Assembly (NCBI GenBank): GCA_030068145.1
Contig: JAPJBO010000883.1
Span: 30,557-94,556 of the forward strand
DNA: 64,000 nt
From: Diplonema papillatum
Lineage: Eukaryota > Euglenozoa > Diplonemea > Diplonemida > Diplonemidae
Direction of reading: 5' to 3'
This document shows positions 13,725 to 25,389 of this stretch, piece after piece. Made by a program: the position numbers and the translations under genes. Every line of letters begins with the position of its first letter. Within the stretch, counting starts at the first letter, position 1. The notes beneath the pieces were generated by a model that worked only from the letters and a program-made list of their open reading frames with translations, did not search any database and had not been told where the DNA came from.

Positions 13725-15648
13725 ATGGAGAAGAAGCAGTCTTCTCTCAAGCCGATTGACAGCTCGACAGCCCCGACGCTGGGACCCCCCCCGAATGCAG
13801 TGAGAGAAAAGGCGGTGCCGCAGCCCATCACGGCGGGGGCGCGGTATAGTAGCCTGCAATCCGACTCTCTGCCGGCCTTCGGCGCGACGGGAAACGATGA
13901 GACGCCGCCGGCTGCAGACCTCGACGAAGTAACGCGCTTGGCCGCGGAACGGCTCGGCCTCGGCCTGGAACAAGCGAAAGACCTGTACTGGGGTGGCATC
14001 GAAGCGAACATCGCCTCTGGGTTGGACGATGAGAAGATTGAGCCACATGAGCCGGACGAGGAGGTTGCGAACACACGGATCCCTGTGCAAGAGCTCAACA
14101 CCACGCAGGTTGTCCGCAAGATCCGCGTCAAGCCTGTGAGGCAGGAACACCACTTTTCCTTGAACACACCGTACGAACAGCTCGGCTTCACCTTCAACAC
14201 ACACAGTGTCGCAGTAAAGAGTGTCATGCCCGGGGGCGCTGCTTCGCGCGCAGGTATGCTCTCTCCCTCCCTTGCTGTTCAACGCCAGACAGGAGATGAA
14301 ATACTTTTGCACGAGTTCTTGAAAGAAAGGCAAACCATCTACCACATTACACTGCGACTCTTTGCGAAACGCCGGATCTGAGGGGCGCTTCGAACTCAGA
14401 TGTGCCATTGAATCCATTGGTTGAGTGGCAGACTCTGGGGCTTTGTCGGTTCTAAGTCTTTCGGCAGACACCGACAGGCGCGCTTGCTATTGAAATGTTT
14501 GTTGAACGCTTGCGCCTGGCACCAACACAGAATCACCTGTGTTCCCGTGTGGGCTGCTGCACGTTCTTTCCTTTACGATTTTTTAACTGAGGGCCTCAGA
14601 TCACGTCAGGGCAGTATGCTGTTCTTCCAAAGCAGGTGCTGCTGTAACAAGATAATGCACACACACAGGGCTGCTTCCTTGCGGGATCGTGGTGATGATT
14701 GCCGGCGCGACGATCAGGACCGGCCGCGACGTGGTGGACGCTGTGCGCTCTCTGCGCATCGCGAAGCGGACGGAGTTCTCGGTCGAAGTTTACTACGAGA
14801 TCCCGGCAACAGACATTGCGAGCGTTGAAGGACCGGCCATGTTCACCGCGACGTCCCTGATCTACCTCCCGCGCATCGAGCCGCAGTGGCGCAACCGAGC
14901 CGATGTCGCGTCGTACCAGCGGAAGCCCGCTGGCGGGCCAAGCACCCTCGCGGGAACCGGCAGCGCCGACCCGCAGGGTCCGATCACCCTGCAGAAGATC
15001 GTGGACAGCGCGACAGCCAAGGTGGCCCAGATGAAGAAAGTGGTCCGCGTGCCGAAGGGCCTCGGCCGGTACTTCAAAGACATCAACCTTACCGGCGTCC
15101 CCCCGGGCCCTGCCGAGCGGGCGCGGTTCGCGTTCAACAACGCATTCTTCAAGCTCTGCCTTGACGAAGACGCGAAGCGACAGGAAGTCTTCCGGCTGTA
15201 CAGGGGTAGTTTAATGTCGCTCCATCGCCGCGCACCATCCCGTGTGGCTCCTGTCATTCTTCGAGTATACAACCAACTCATGTCATTATCCCTAGACGAC
15301 ATGACAGAAGAAGGGTGGGAGTACGTCGAGCTCTGGAAGCATCCCGATGAGTTGAAGGTGCTGATGGGCGCTGAAGGTCCTTTGACAGCTTCTCGGGCCA
15401 AGCAGTCTGACTACGTCTCGACCATCGCAGCAGAGCGGAATGATATCGATTGGATCAATCCGGACATGCGCGAGTCGCCGGAGCTGGTCAGGAGGCGGCA
15501 TGGGTCCCCGCTGCGCGAAGCGAGCCCTCAGTGGGCGACCGACTCCATTAAAGCGGCTATCATTTTCCTCGGGGCCGGCTTGCGCTGCAGTGTGCGGTAT
15601 CACGCCTTCGACCCTCGCATACCGCCGCGATACATGCGTTTCAAATAG
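13725..15648 (+). CDS. PDZ-domain protein, two exons, 502 aa
   Basis: Exon 1 is 13725-14253 and exon 2 is 14669-15648. The 415-bp intron (GTATGC...CACACACACAG) splits a codon in phase 1. Joining restores a PDZ domain over about residues 140-215. The carboxylate-loop strand is YEQLGFTF, then VAVKSVMPGGAASRAG, across the junction LLPCGIVVMIAGATI, and the helix DVVDAVRSLRIAKR. PDZ domains bind C-terminal peptides, so a scaffold role is likely. The N-terminal 130 residues are low-complexity, with a short helical LGLGLEQAKDLYW segment. The C-terminal ~250 residues are ordered but unrecognised. No membrane segment was seen. The ATG at 13725 is the first in frame. The intron holds a copy of a repeat found upstream of the gene. 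Confidence 0.85.
14597..14632 (+). repeat. 38-bp repeat, copy 2 (in PDZ intron)
   Basis: Matches 13588-13625 with a small deletion and lies 36 bases before the intron acceptor. Confidence 0.9.
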
Positions 15649-16986
15649 GAATGCCCCCACCGCCGGTTGTTGCCTTACGGTGCATAGGAGAGGGCCTTGT
15701 TGCGCAGCCAGTGCAGTGGCAGCTTACGGCTGCCAAGCACCGCCTCCCGACAGAGGGCAAGCCAGAGAGAGAGAGAGAGAGAGAGTTAGAATAGAGCATG
15801 CCGCTGCTCCCATCTCCCCTGGACAGTGCTCCTAGTAAACGGTAGACGTTTATAATGTTTGCTTTTACTCATTTTGGGTCCTGGGGGACCAGGAAGAAAT
15901 TCCAAAACAAATTGCATCCGAGTGCAAGCATGGGAGGGAATGTTTGACAGAGTGATCTTTGAAGAGACTCAAGGTCACATGCAAATGCAGCGGCAACACC
16001 ATTCCACTGCCATTGCCGGGTGCCCCCAGCAGAAACAGCCAGAAACGATGAAGGTTGTGTCCACCACCTTCGTCGACAAAGCTGCAAGCTTTCGACACCT
16101 CGAAAATCGAGAAGGACAAGGCGAACCGGCTCACTCTGGCGGTATTCCTCGCCCAGCCGCCCCTCGCAGCATCGTGCTGAAGTGCAAAGGGTGGCGAGGT
16201 TGTTTTGTTATCTGGCCAAAGCTTAGTCCCACTACCGGTGGCAGACCTTGAAGACAGATCGCGATGATGCTCAATTGGTCGCACGTTTGCCGCCGGACCG
16301 CTCGAAGCCCTGTATTTAACTCCGAAGCACGTCTCCCCAGTTCTCCTTAACTCCTTTATCCGGTCATAAGACCGGTGGTGGGCGAAACGGACCATACGCG
16401 CTGCCTATCCTAGCCTCTTGTCAATAGCATGTTTCGTTCCCTTGGCAGCATCGGTTTCGCAAAGGGAGAACGAGCGTGTGGCGCCTTCTTGCCTGCAGTT
16501 CGCACAATCATATTATACACCCGGGATGCTTTGTTTTCCTCGCCCTGGCCCGCTTTCGTCCAGACCGTCTGTTCTCCCGATGCGAATGATTGTATTGTAC
16601 ACAAATCCCTTTCCACGTTCCCGTTCATTCTAGTTCACAGACAGCATGCGAGGATATCTTTGTCTCTACCGGTTACCAATATCAGCGCAATTGGTAACGG
16701 AGAGAGCCTATTGTGCTCAACCAGAAGAGTGCCGTACATGGCCAGTTTCGGCCAGCGACAGGAGAAAGTGTGAATTCTTCACGGGAATGCAAGGACCCCC
16801 CTCCCCATATTGGGGAAGGGACTGGAAGCAAAAAACACGTCGCTTTTCTAGCCTGGAGTACTTGGGGGTTCGCGCGCCACAAGCCCGGGTTTCGGATGGC
16901 GATCAAGGATGCAAATGCAAATGCAGAATGGGGTAACGGTTTGCGTCCTGTGCGGGGAAAGGGGGAAATAAAAGGAAAAAGCGACG
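15649..16986. other. Intergenic, no gene recognised
   Basis: Contains a short GA run near 15767-15785. Frames of up to 130 residues lack recognisable domains. Confidence 0.5.
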
Positions 16987-19900
16987 ATGCTCTGCGAGCA
17001 GGACACAAGTTTCTCGCTGTCCAACGCCGGCATCAGCGTGATAGAAGGCGCGGACGAGGAAACCGAGACCCTGTGCCTCGAGCAGAGCGGGATATGGGAC
17101 CTCAGCGGGCTTCGCGGGTACCCAAAGCTGCGGGTGCTGCGGCTGGATGGTAACTTGATCGACTCGTTCGCGCAGCTCGAAAACTTGCGGCACGTGCCTT
17201 TGGTCGTTGAGCTGAGCCTGCGCGGCTGCCCAGTGACGAAGAGAAGGGGGTACCGCAAGCGAGTTCTCCGCGTCTTAAGAGAATCAAAGCGGCAGGCAAG
17301 CAGCGACGACCTTTCCGTCGGCGCATTTCGCTTCGACGGTGTTGCGGTGGAAGTAAGCGAGTGGGAGGAGCTGGCGGGCGATGACGTGCTCAACCGTTTA
17401 TTCTGCCCACAGCTGCTGTGGCTGCACCGGCTGGTACGCGTGATCGAGGCTGAAGGCCGGAAGAAGCTGCCGCCTAGCCTGTGGTCATGCGAAGCACCTG
17501 TCATTCGGCACCCCGGGTTCGTGCCTGAAGGAGAAGGGAGGTCGATCCGGGTTTTGCAACACGTCTCTGACTGCTTCGCGCAACCTCGTGACCCAGAGCA
17601 GCTTGAATTCATCCGGTGGGATGCCGTCCACGTGGCGCTGGCCTGCCGTGGCTGCTTCAACGAGCGCGACGTCACATGCCTCGACCGCAAAATCAGAACC
17701 CACCTCAACGCACCTTTGCACGCGTTTCCAGAGGCGGGCTCGACGGTAGTTGAGGCAGCGGAGATGCCGCTACTCACGGAACCGACTGATGACGCATATT
17801 GGCAAGCTGTTACTTCTCTCCTCCGCAACATGGCTGCGGCACTCGACCGCGCCTGTGCATACCGCGCGCAGAGTGTTTGCCGAGCATCTTCCCCGGGTGT
17901 CCACCTATCGACTCCTCGAGCGGACCGGTTTTCGTTGGTTGGTTCTGGAAGCCAGGCTACCCCGCCCCCACGAACCCCGCCTTCCTTCCAGCCGTACGCT
18001 GCCGTCCACCACGCCAGCGAACCCGAAAGCGAAGAAGCTCGCCGGTTTCGTCAAGCGATCTCGCCTTTGTTCACACCGTCTCGTGCACCCCCGTTCGCAG
18101 CACCAGATTTTACCAGTTCCCTCATCGAACAACCGTTCCCTGCAACCGTAACCAGCCGCCCGGTCGCGCAGCCGACAAGCCACACTCTCAACTTGAGCAA
18201 CACCTCTTCCCATGATACCAACCCGAGCATCGTTGCTCTCGAAAGCATCGGACCCCAGCCTGTCCCGTTTGACACGTATCCAAACAGCGCCGCCTTACAC
18301 ACAAGTCCTCCAATGCCAAGTCGTGACAAATGTGACCTTGCAGCCCAACTACAGTTCTCCTCCGGGAACCCACCTTTCAGCGAACAGTGTGTCGACGGCG
18401 CGTCGCCGCACTATCGTGTGCCTAGTGGTGGCTCTTCGCGCCCGCTTCATCGAACGTCTGCTGCGCAGCAGTCTCCGCCTTCTCACTTGCGTCCGAGTGG
18501 AGAAGGTGAAGGAGACGCGTTATTCGAATTGGGAGCCGTTCTCTTCACGTCGACACCTTTGCGTGGGCACAGCGTGCCCAGGAACTCGCTGCCGCGCCTG
18601 AAGGCGTGTCCCGCCAGTGGCGCCGGCGACTGCTTCGAAATTGTGGCGAAAGACCCATCTCTCGACCACCTCACCGTCCCCTTCCAGCAACGCGCGTCCT
18701 CCCCTATTCAGACCTTGAAAGGCGACGCGGAATCACAACCGGTCGGTGTCAACATGGCACCTCGCCACCTGGCACCGGTTCCACTTGATACGTGCCAAGC
18801 TGCCGTGGCAAGTCCTTCCCCTCTTCGGACTGTAAGAATCCAATCCGGATCGCAGCTGGTAGGTGCCAGCGTCACGCTGCGCCAACTTGCGCCGATCGCG
18901 CTCGACTCCATCCCCCGCGCCCGTGATTCTTCCCCACTTCAGAGTGTAGCGATCCCGTCTCAAATGCGAAGAGCCGACGAGAATGTGCTCCCTGCCGACA
19001 ACACTGAGCACGGGTCGCAACCAGCCGCCTGCGCAAGCGTCAGAGAATGCGGCAGTAAGTCCGCAACCCCTGTGAACAGTCCATCAAATCGGCAGCGGCC
19101 GGCCGATGCTGAGAACAGGCCCCTCTTGGACAGCGCAGACCAGCAACCCGTGGTCACAAGCGAAGCCGCTAACAGCAGCCCGCTGCCGCGGCCGTCGTCG
19201 CATTTCCAGCGGGTATTCCTCCTCCGAAAGACGCGCTCCGCCCCGCAGCGGAGAGCGGACACGTCAGAGTTCACCAAGCGGTGCGGCAGACGGCCGCTGA
19301 CACGCCCCGACAGCACTTCGCCTGCTCGCTCGTCGCAGGCCCCTCTCGACACCAGCATCACGGCAGCCGACTTCCTGACAGACAGCGATCCCGACGAGCC
19401 GGCTCCATCCGAACCCCTCACAACCCCAACTGCGATGCGTGGCATAAAGCCGGGCGGCTACTCTTCAGCGCCATCTAAGCCGCTTGCCACGCAAACCGAC
19501 GGCATTGCCGTCGGTTCGCCTAGCAGTCCTTCTCCCGTCAGTAAATTGAGTCGAGACAGCCGTCAGACCTCGAAGCAAAGCCAAACCGAAACACTGTCAC
19601 CAGAGCCGCAAGTAAGATCGGACCCCCACACGAACTCGCGGACGCACGTCATGCTGGCGGATGTCATGCGACAGACGGACGAAATGCACACCGAAACCAG
19701 CAGCCAGAATTGGCACCACAGCGCCTCCACTGGCGAGGCGGGGCCTGTATCTAGTATGCATGGATCACCCGAACGGACAGAGAGGCAGGAGCCGAACGAC
19801 GCAGACGCGGAAGAAGTAGATACACAGGTTGATTCATCGAACCCATCGCCGCGAGCCCTGTGTGAATCACCAGTGCGTGCACAGTGCCACGAGCCGCCTG

Positions 19901-21921
19901 CGCCTTCGCCTCACGAAAAGCTAGCGGACGTTGATATCGACGCCCGGCCAGCACCGCTGCCAGCACCGCTGCCAGCACCGCTGCCAGCACCGCTGCCAGC
20001 ACCTCTGCCAGCACCGCTGCCAGCGACGTGTGGCAAGACCGCTGTGTTCGTGTCTCTCGTTGAAACCCCGACAGGCGAACTGGCGCCCAACGCAACAGAC
20101 GCGCCCAGACCTGCCCCTGCTGCAGACGACACAGAACACGAACCGCACGTGCTAGTTGATACCACCGGCTCGGACTTGGTGCAGGGCTGTGAGGGCAAAC
20201 CCGAGTCTCCGCGTCAAAGCAAAGAAGACACTCCGGACAAGAATTCGTGCGGTCCGAGCGCCGAGGGGGAAAACGTGGTCCACGTGAACGAGACGCAACC
20301 AGCGACGCCGGTGGCTGGCGAGCCGGCTTCTGACGACGGCGGATCGCCGGTCTCCGGAGGACGAGGAGGGCGCGTCAGCCGCACGCTGCGGCAGGCGCTG
20401 GAGGCCGCGGAAAGGGAAGGCGGCGACACCGCGCCGCAGAAGGAGCTCACCTGCCCAGGAAGGCCGTGGCGGGTTGCTGCCGGCCGGGCCCACTCCCCTC
20501 AACGCGACGGCGCCACTCCGCGGGCCGAGCAGAGCAGCTCGCCGGCGGCGATGCCTCCGTTTGTAGACCGCCGCTCGCCGTCGTCGTCATCCCCTTCCAA
20601 AACCGCGGCCTCAGCCAAAAGCCACGTCACCGACCCCTTCTTGTCCCCAACCACCCCGCGCCAGTCGCCGTCGTCCAGCTCCAGCACCGGCACCTTCTCA
20701 AGCCGAGCCACTCCGCCGCGCTTTACGGACCACAACGTCGATCTGCTGCCGTCCCGCCGGCACCAGCCGCAGAGCCGAAAACCGGTTCAAGCCAGCCCCA
20801 GCCCAGCGAAAGACCAACGCCGGCCGAAGGCACCCCCCGCAGTCGACACCAGGCTGCCAGCAGCGCCTGCAAGCAGTTCAAGCTTGCCCCTTCACGTCCA
20901 CGTCGACGGTCGGCTGGAAGCGACGAAGAACTTCGTGCAAGAAGTTGTGCTCCTCAGAGAAACCATGAGGGCAGCCAACACGGCAACGGAACTGAAAACT
21001 GTGAATGCGAAAGGGCACATTCCAACTGAGCGTACGAGGCGCGTGTCTGTGCGGTCGCAGAGGAAGCCGCAAGACGATAAGCGGGTGGTACCCTGTAGCG
21101 CGAAAAGAGGGGCGTTCCACGCATTTTGGCTGGGATTCGACCAGCTGTGCTTTCTCATCGAGGGTGCCGGCCCGGGCAAAGGCTGCGCCGGGCTGGGCGA
21201 TGTCGAGAGTGTGCTGGCAGCAATGTGCGACGCTGTAGAGAGTGCGGCTGGGAAGGGATTGCTGTGGCAAGGGGGGGACCTCAGCGCGCCCGCGTACAGG
21301 AACGTTCTCTCGAGTGAGAAAACCGCGATGGCGGCTGCTCTGCGCAAAGCAGTGTTGAATCAAAGGTATCCGAGCTACATCGAAGCTGACGTCGCGACGT
21401 CTTACCGCACCCTCCGTGCGACTACCCGCAGCCCTGCCTGCGGCATAGTCATCGAGACAGAACTAGCTTCTATCCGCGCGTCACTCATCACAGATACCCC
21501 ACTACGTCTTGTGGAGCAAGCTGCGGTGCACACATTTGAATCCAGCTTGAAAGCAGCGTGCTCTCTGACCCCTTCGCTAATCTCTGCGTTTACCCAGAAC
21601 AATCGCATGGTGCCGGCAAAAGTCGCGGCGGTGTCACACGGGCACGGGTCGGTGGGGTTGGGTTCGCTGTTGAGGCGGACGACGAGCCGGCAGAAGAAGG
21701 CCGACAAAACCTTAGCAGAGCTCGTCGACTGCCTCAGCGAGGCCGGCGTCACGACACGGCGCGACCGCCTGCGCGTGGCCGAGGCTAGAGTCAAGCTGCT
21801 CGCGCAGAGCAGAGCTTTCGAGTTGTGGAAGAAGCGGTGGGCCGCCACGCTCACCGCAACGGCAAGCGGCCTTCGCATCGACGCTCTCTCTTCAAAAGCC
21901 AAGTTCCGCTCTGCTCGGTGA
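16987..21921 (+). CDS. Large LRR and disordered protein, 1,644 aa
   Basis: One uninterrupted frame from ATG at 16987 (MLCEQDTSF). Residues ~20-100 hold about three leucine-rich repeats of the SDS22 type (TLCLEQSGIWDLSGL, KLRVLRLDGNLI, VELSLRGCPV), followed by a basic LRR-cap-like helix. Residues ~110-310 are mixed helical and unrecognised. From ~310 to ~1,380 the chain is Ser/Pro/Thr-rich and disordered. It includes a PAPL tandem array and phospho-site-like patches (SSSSPSKT). The last ~260 residues are ordered and helical (FHAFWLGFDQLCFLI, LAELVDCLSEAG). The layout suggests a large scaffold, perhaps cytoskeletal or ciliary, but that is inference. No intron is needed, although internal splicing cannot be excluded. 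Confidence 0.8.
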   Translation: MLCEQDTSFSLSNAGISVIEGADEETETLCLEQSGIWDLSGLRGYPKLRVLRLDGNLIDSFAQLENLRHVPLVVELSLRGCPVTKRRGYRKRVLRVLRESKRQASSDDLSVGAFRFDGVAVEVSEWEELAGDDVLNRLFCPQLLWLHRLVRVIEAEGRKKLPPSLWSCEAPVIRHPGFVPEGEGRSIRVLQHVSDCFAQPRDPEQLEFIRWDAVHVALACRGCFNERDVTCLDRKIRTHLNAPLHAFPEAGSTVVEAAEMPLLTEPTDDAYWQAVTSLLRNMAAALDRACAYRAQSVCRASSPGVHLSTPRADRFSLVGSGSQATPPPRTPPSFQPYAAVHHASEPESEEARRFRQAISPLFTPSRAPPFAAPDFTSSLIEQPFPATVTSRPVAQPTSHTLNLSNTSSHDTNPSIVALESIGPQPVPFDTYPNSAALHTSPPMPSRDKCDLAAQLQFSSGNPPFSEQCVDGASPHYRVPSGGSSRPLHRTSAAQQSPPSHLRPSGEGEGDALFELGAVLFTSTPLRGHSVPRNSLPRLKACPASGAGDCFEIVAKDPSLDHLTVPFQQRASSPIQTLKGDAESQPVGVNMAPRHLAPVPLDTCQAAVASPSPLRTVRIQSGSQLVGASVTLRQLAPIALDSIPRARDSSPLQSVAIPSQMRRADENVLPADNTEHGSQPAACASVRECGSKSATPVNSPSNRQRPADAENRPLLDSADQQPVVTSEAANSSPLPRPSSHFQRVFLLRKTRSAPQRRADTSEFTKRCGRRPLTRPDSTSPARSSQAPLDTSITAADFLTDSDPDEPAPSEPLTTPTAMRGIKPGGYSSAPSKPLATQTDGIAVGSPSSPSPVSKLSRDSRQTSKQSQTETLSPEPQVRSDPHTNSRTHVMLADVMRQTDEMHTETSSQNWHHSASTGEAGPVSSMHGSPERTERQEPNDADAEEVDTQVDSSNPSPRALCESPVRAQCHEPPAPSPHEKLADVDIDARPAPLPAPLPAPLPAPLPAPLPAPLPATCGKTAVFVSLVETPTGELAPNATDAPRPAPAADDTEHEPHVLVDTTGSDLVQGCEGKPESPRQSKEDTPDKNSCGPSAEGENVVHVNETQPATPVAGEPASDDGGSPVSGGRGGRVSRTLRQALEAAEREGGDTAPQKELTCPGRPWRVAAGRAHSPQRDGATPRAEQSSSPAAMPPFVDRRSPSSSSPSKTAASAKSHVTDPFLSPTTPRQSPSSSSSTGTFSSRATPPRFTDHNVDLLPSRRHQPQSRKPVQASPSPAKDQRRPKAPPAVDTRLPAAPASSSSLPLHVHVDGRLEATKNFVQEVVLLRETMRAANTATELKTVNAKGHIPTERTRRVSVRSQRKPQDDKRVVPCSAKRGAFHAFWLGFDQLCFLIEGAGPGKGCAGLGDVESVLAAMCDAVESAAGKGLLWQGGDLSAPAYRNVLSSEKTAMAAALRKAVLNQRYPSYIEADVATSYRTLRATTRSPACGIVIETELASIRASLITDTPLRLVEQAAVHTFESSLKAACSLTPSLISAFTQNNRMVPAKVAAVSHGHGSVGLGSLLRRTTSRQKKADKTLAELVDCLSEAGVTTRRDRLRVAEARVKLLAQSRAFELWKKRWAATLTATASGLRIDALSSKAKFRSAR
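19951..20024 (+). repeat. 12-bp coding minisatellite (PAPL repeat)
   Basis: About six tandem copies of GCACCGCTGCCA inside the large LRR gene encode a run of Pro-Ala-Pro-Leu. The copies are nearly identical, one having T for G, which suggests recent slippage or unequal exchange. Confidence 0.95.
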
Positions 21922-23051
21922 TCCGTGCAGCCGACTCTGAGGGCGGTGGCCCGCGTCGTGCCTTCCGACCTCGAATTGGTAACATGAATAGTGTTGCCCC
22001 GCCTCTCTTATCGAACAGGGCATGCACGAGAAGATCCTCTATCAGGTGGGTTCTCTGCCATTGAACTTACGGCAACCTTATGCGTGTGTGCATGCTTGAG
22101 CCCCTTCGGCGAGATGGTGTATTTGCAAGTCTTCATCTTCCCCTCCTTCCCCACAGTTCTAGAATTAGAAAACGACTCGACCAACACGGAGGAGGCTTCC
22201 AGTGATTCTCATTGCTGGAGTTACTCCTCTTCAAACTTTTAGTCTTCCCGAAGCAGTTGACTCACACAGAACATACGAACCAAAAACCAGTACGCTTTCT
22301 GACGAACAAGAGCAGCCCAGTTCAAGCTCAACCCCTGGCGTTAAAATAGACTACTTTTTGGGTCTTTTTTGGGAAGTATGAGTAGACTAAGCGGATTCAA
22401 AGCTTTCCGTCGGTGTGTTACACACCGTGAGCAATTCTGATTGCTGTAGAGGAGGGCGCTTTGCGTTGGTAGCTGGAAGTTGAAATGTGCGGCTATCTGG
22501 CATTGTCTGCAGGTCGCAGCCCAGCACGGCATGGTTCCCACGACCACCTGCGTACCTAGCATTCGTTATTGAAAAGCGCCGGCTCGACTTCCTTCAGCAC
22601 CGTGACCGATTCTTTCTCTCTTTTCTTTGGCGCTGCTCCGGCAGGCTCGTTCAGTGGCCAGGCAGCGCACCCCCTCTTAGATTCCCTTCACCGTACGATA
22701 GAGCCGCGCCCTTCTTCCCGCTTCTTTTCGACACACTGCTTGTTGCGCTTCGTTCCCTTTGCTGTATACAGAACAACAACAATTGCGGCCGATTCACATA
22801 TAACCCGAATCTTCGGGGCGAAAACTTGCGGCGATTTGTCTATCTCGTTGGCATGCAACGCATGGGCCCCCGTCGTGTTCTACTATTTTCATTACAGCGA
22901 AAAATGACGCCAGACGGCGAGAAGAATTTTAGCACGATCCAGCCGGAGAAACTGAACCCTTTGCTATCACAACAGGACACCGCTGGTGTAAGAATTGCTC
23001 TTCACGCCGCACCCTCTGATTCTCTAGTCCTTTGTCCTTTCGTATCGTGAA
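21922..23051. other. Intergenic, no gene recognised
   Basis: Frames at 22487-23050 have no recognisable domain and probably overlap the upstream region of the next gene. Confidence 0.5.
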
Positions 23052-24621
23052 ATGGCCGATTCAGACGATGACGCGCCGGTTCTCGTGGCGGCGGCAACAG
23101 GCAGTGCAGGGGCGCGTAGTGGAATGACATCATTTGAAATCCAGCAAGCCAGCAAAGCTCTGGAGGCGCAAGGACTCGGTCGCCCCGGCATCGACTGGAA
23201 AGTGCCGATCACCATCGTCACTGGGTTCCTCGGCAGCGGCAAGTCGACTCTGGTGCAGTACATTTTGACCGAGCAGCATGACAAACGGATTGCCGTTATG
23301 GTATGTTCTCCCCACAACGTCCCCTTGGCATCAGGCGTGACGCTCTGCAATATTCTTGCAGGCAGGGATGGGTGCAAGGCAGTGAAAAAGCTGTTTCAGA
23401 GGGAAGGTACGCGAGTGACACCACCTCTTGAGAGTTGTAGGTCGCTCTCCAGGGATTGAAGGACATTCATTCGAGTTTTGAGTGCATGAGCCCCTCCCCG
23501 TGGCTGCCACTTCGCTCAGTGTTGGGGACAACATTGACAAGCAACCTCCTGGACTAGGTTTGCCGCTCTCTCAAGCCGAACCTTTTTACCAAAACCCTCA
23601 GGTCAACGAGTTTGGCGACAGCAACGACATAGAACGCGCAATGCGCGTTTCTGACAAAGGCAACGAAGAAAGTGACTGGATAGAGGCCTCGAATGGTTGC
23701 ATGTGCTGCAAGTTTAAGGACAAAGCTGTCGAAGCCCTCGAGAACCTGATCAAGAGAAAGGGCCGATTCGACCATATCGTGGTCGAGACGTCTGGTCTCG
23801 CGGATCCAGTGCCTCTGGTTCAGATGTTCTGGCAGGACGTGCAACTGGAGAGTCCTTTGCACCTGAACGGGGTCCTTACACTCGTGGACGCAAAGAACAT
23901 CCTGAACTACCTCGGCCGCTCGACGTCCAACGCACAGCCGCACGAACGTGAAAACTTGTCTGAGGACAAGAAGGACGAGGACGGCGGGTTTGTTGAAGCG
24001 TCGCAACAGATTGCGATGGCAAACAGTGTCATCATCAACAAGGCCGACTTGGTAGATTCAGCTACTTTAGAAAAGGTAAAAACCGCGGTGGCGCGGCTGA
24101 ATCCGGACGCACCAACTCAGGTCACGTCGTTCTCCAAAGTGCTGAACATCGAGCATTTGTTACGCCCGGCAACGCGTGAAACCATCCCGAGTCACCATGA
24201 GACAGTTCTGTCTCCCTCATCCCTGCACGCGTGTGACCACAGTGACACCGCTCACTGCGACCACCCTTCGCACTCAGCCGCACACACCGCAAACGTGGGT
24301 TCCGTCACCATTGAAACCGACCTACCCTTCAAATCCTTGCTGCACATCGATCTCCTCATGAAACGTGTCCTTTGGGATACCTCCGAGCAGTCAACACTAA
24401 ACTCTCCGTCCATCCTCCGTCTGAAGGCCTTCTTTTACGTGAAGGGAGAATCACCTGTGATCGTCCAAGGCGTAGGCGAACTGTACGAGGTGTCTAAGCT
24501 TCCTGAAACAAACGCACCGCCCTTGAAAGGAAACCGAATGGTGCTCATTGGACGAAGTCTTCAAACAGTAGACTGGAAGCAAATGGTTCTAGATGAGAGC
24601 CAGCTGGAGATAACTTCGTGA
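23052..24621 (+). CDS. ZNG1/CobW-type zinc chaperone GTPase, two exons
   Basis: Exon 1 is 23052-23300 and exon 2 is 23602-24621. The 301-bp intron (GTATGT...CTCAG) is in phase 0 and the product is 422 residues. The Walker A motif GFLGSGKST is at residues 58-66. The join gives VNEFGDS, the usual second G motif. The metal-binding NGCMCC motif has C116, C118 and C119. ETSGLADP follows, then NKADLVD (guanine specificity). A His/Asp/Cys-rich loop (DHSDTAHCDHPSH) precedes the CobW C-terminal domain (LRLKAFFYVKGE). COG0523 GTPases of this kind hand zinc to client enzymes, such as methionine aminopeptidase 1 for ZNG1. The N-terminal client-docking CPELVPI motif of animal ZNG1 is not seen; DDDAPVLV stands in its place. 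The protein is probably cytosolic. Confidence 0.95.
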
Positions 24622-25389
24622 GATGAAGGTGCATTGTATCTCATCACATACCAGACGAAGCGAATGATGGTGGGTGTGTCACGGTAGTACCGATGTCCAC
24701 CCGCTTTGTTGCTTATTCTAGCGAAATGTTGTCTTCGCTTCCTTCGTGGCTAAGCACTCGAGTAAACCTGTGCTGATGCGTTGTCATCAGCTTCGATATC
24801 GGGGCGGCTCGTCACTCGCTTGCGCATGCATGCAGGGTGCACCTGTTTCGATTTGCAGCCAGCCCTTCATCCCTCGTTTGACTTCGGTGCGAGGCGGAGT
24901 GTCTGTTCCAGGCATTTGTCCCACTACAAATGTGACAAAGCGGGGAAAATGGTACCCGCTTCATTCTTCGCGTTCCTCTTGCCTTGAGACAGCGATCCTT
25001 TTGCGCTGCGCCGGGCACAGGGGTAGTGCGTGTCTATCCGTGGCTAAAACTAATTCCACTGTGGTTCTGTTGTGACAACCGGCTCAGATTTGCGTATTCG
25101 CGTCAACGTGGCCGACTCAGTAGCGCGCTGCTCATCTGAGCACGCTTTTCATTCCCTAGCTTGGCTTCCCGCCTTCCTGACCTAGCTCTCGGCGGAGGAA
25201 GCATCCGTTACCGGCGATGATCACTGGCCAAGCCCCGAACGTTCCCTCACCTCCCCTGTCTACTATCGGATCAAACGGCCAGCGCCAGCCTTACACATAT
25301 CGGACCTCGCACGTTTGGCAGAAAGCGCCAAAAAGGTAGTTACTCTATTCAGGTAGTGGAGTGAAGCCGCCTTAGGGTCTGGGATACAA
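24622..25389. other. Intergenic, no gene recognised
   Basis: Nothing with coding or RNA character beyond chance frames. Confidence 0.5.
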
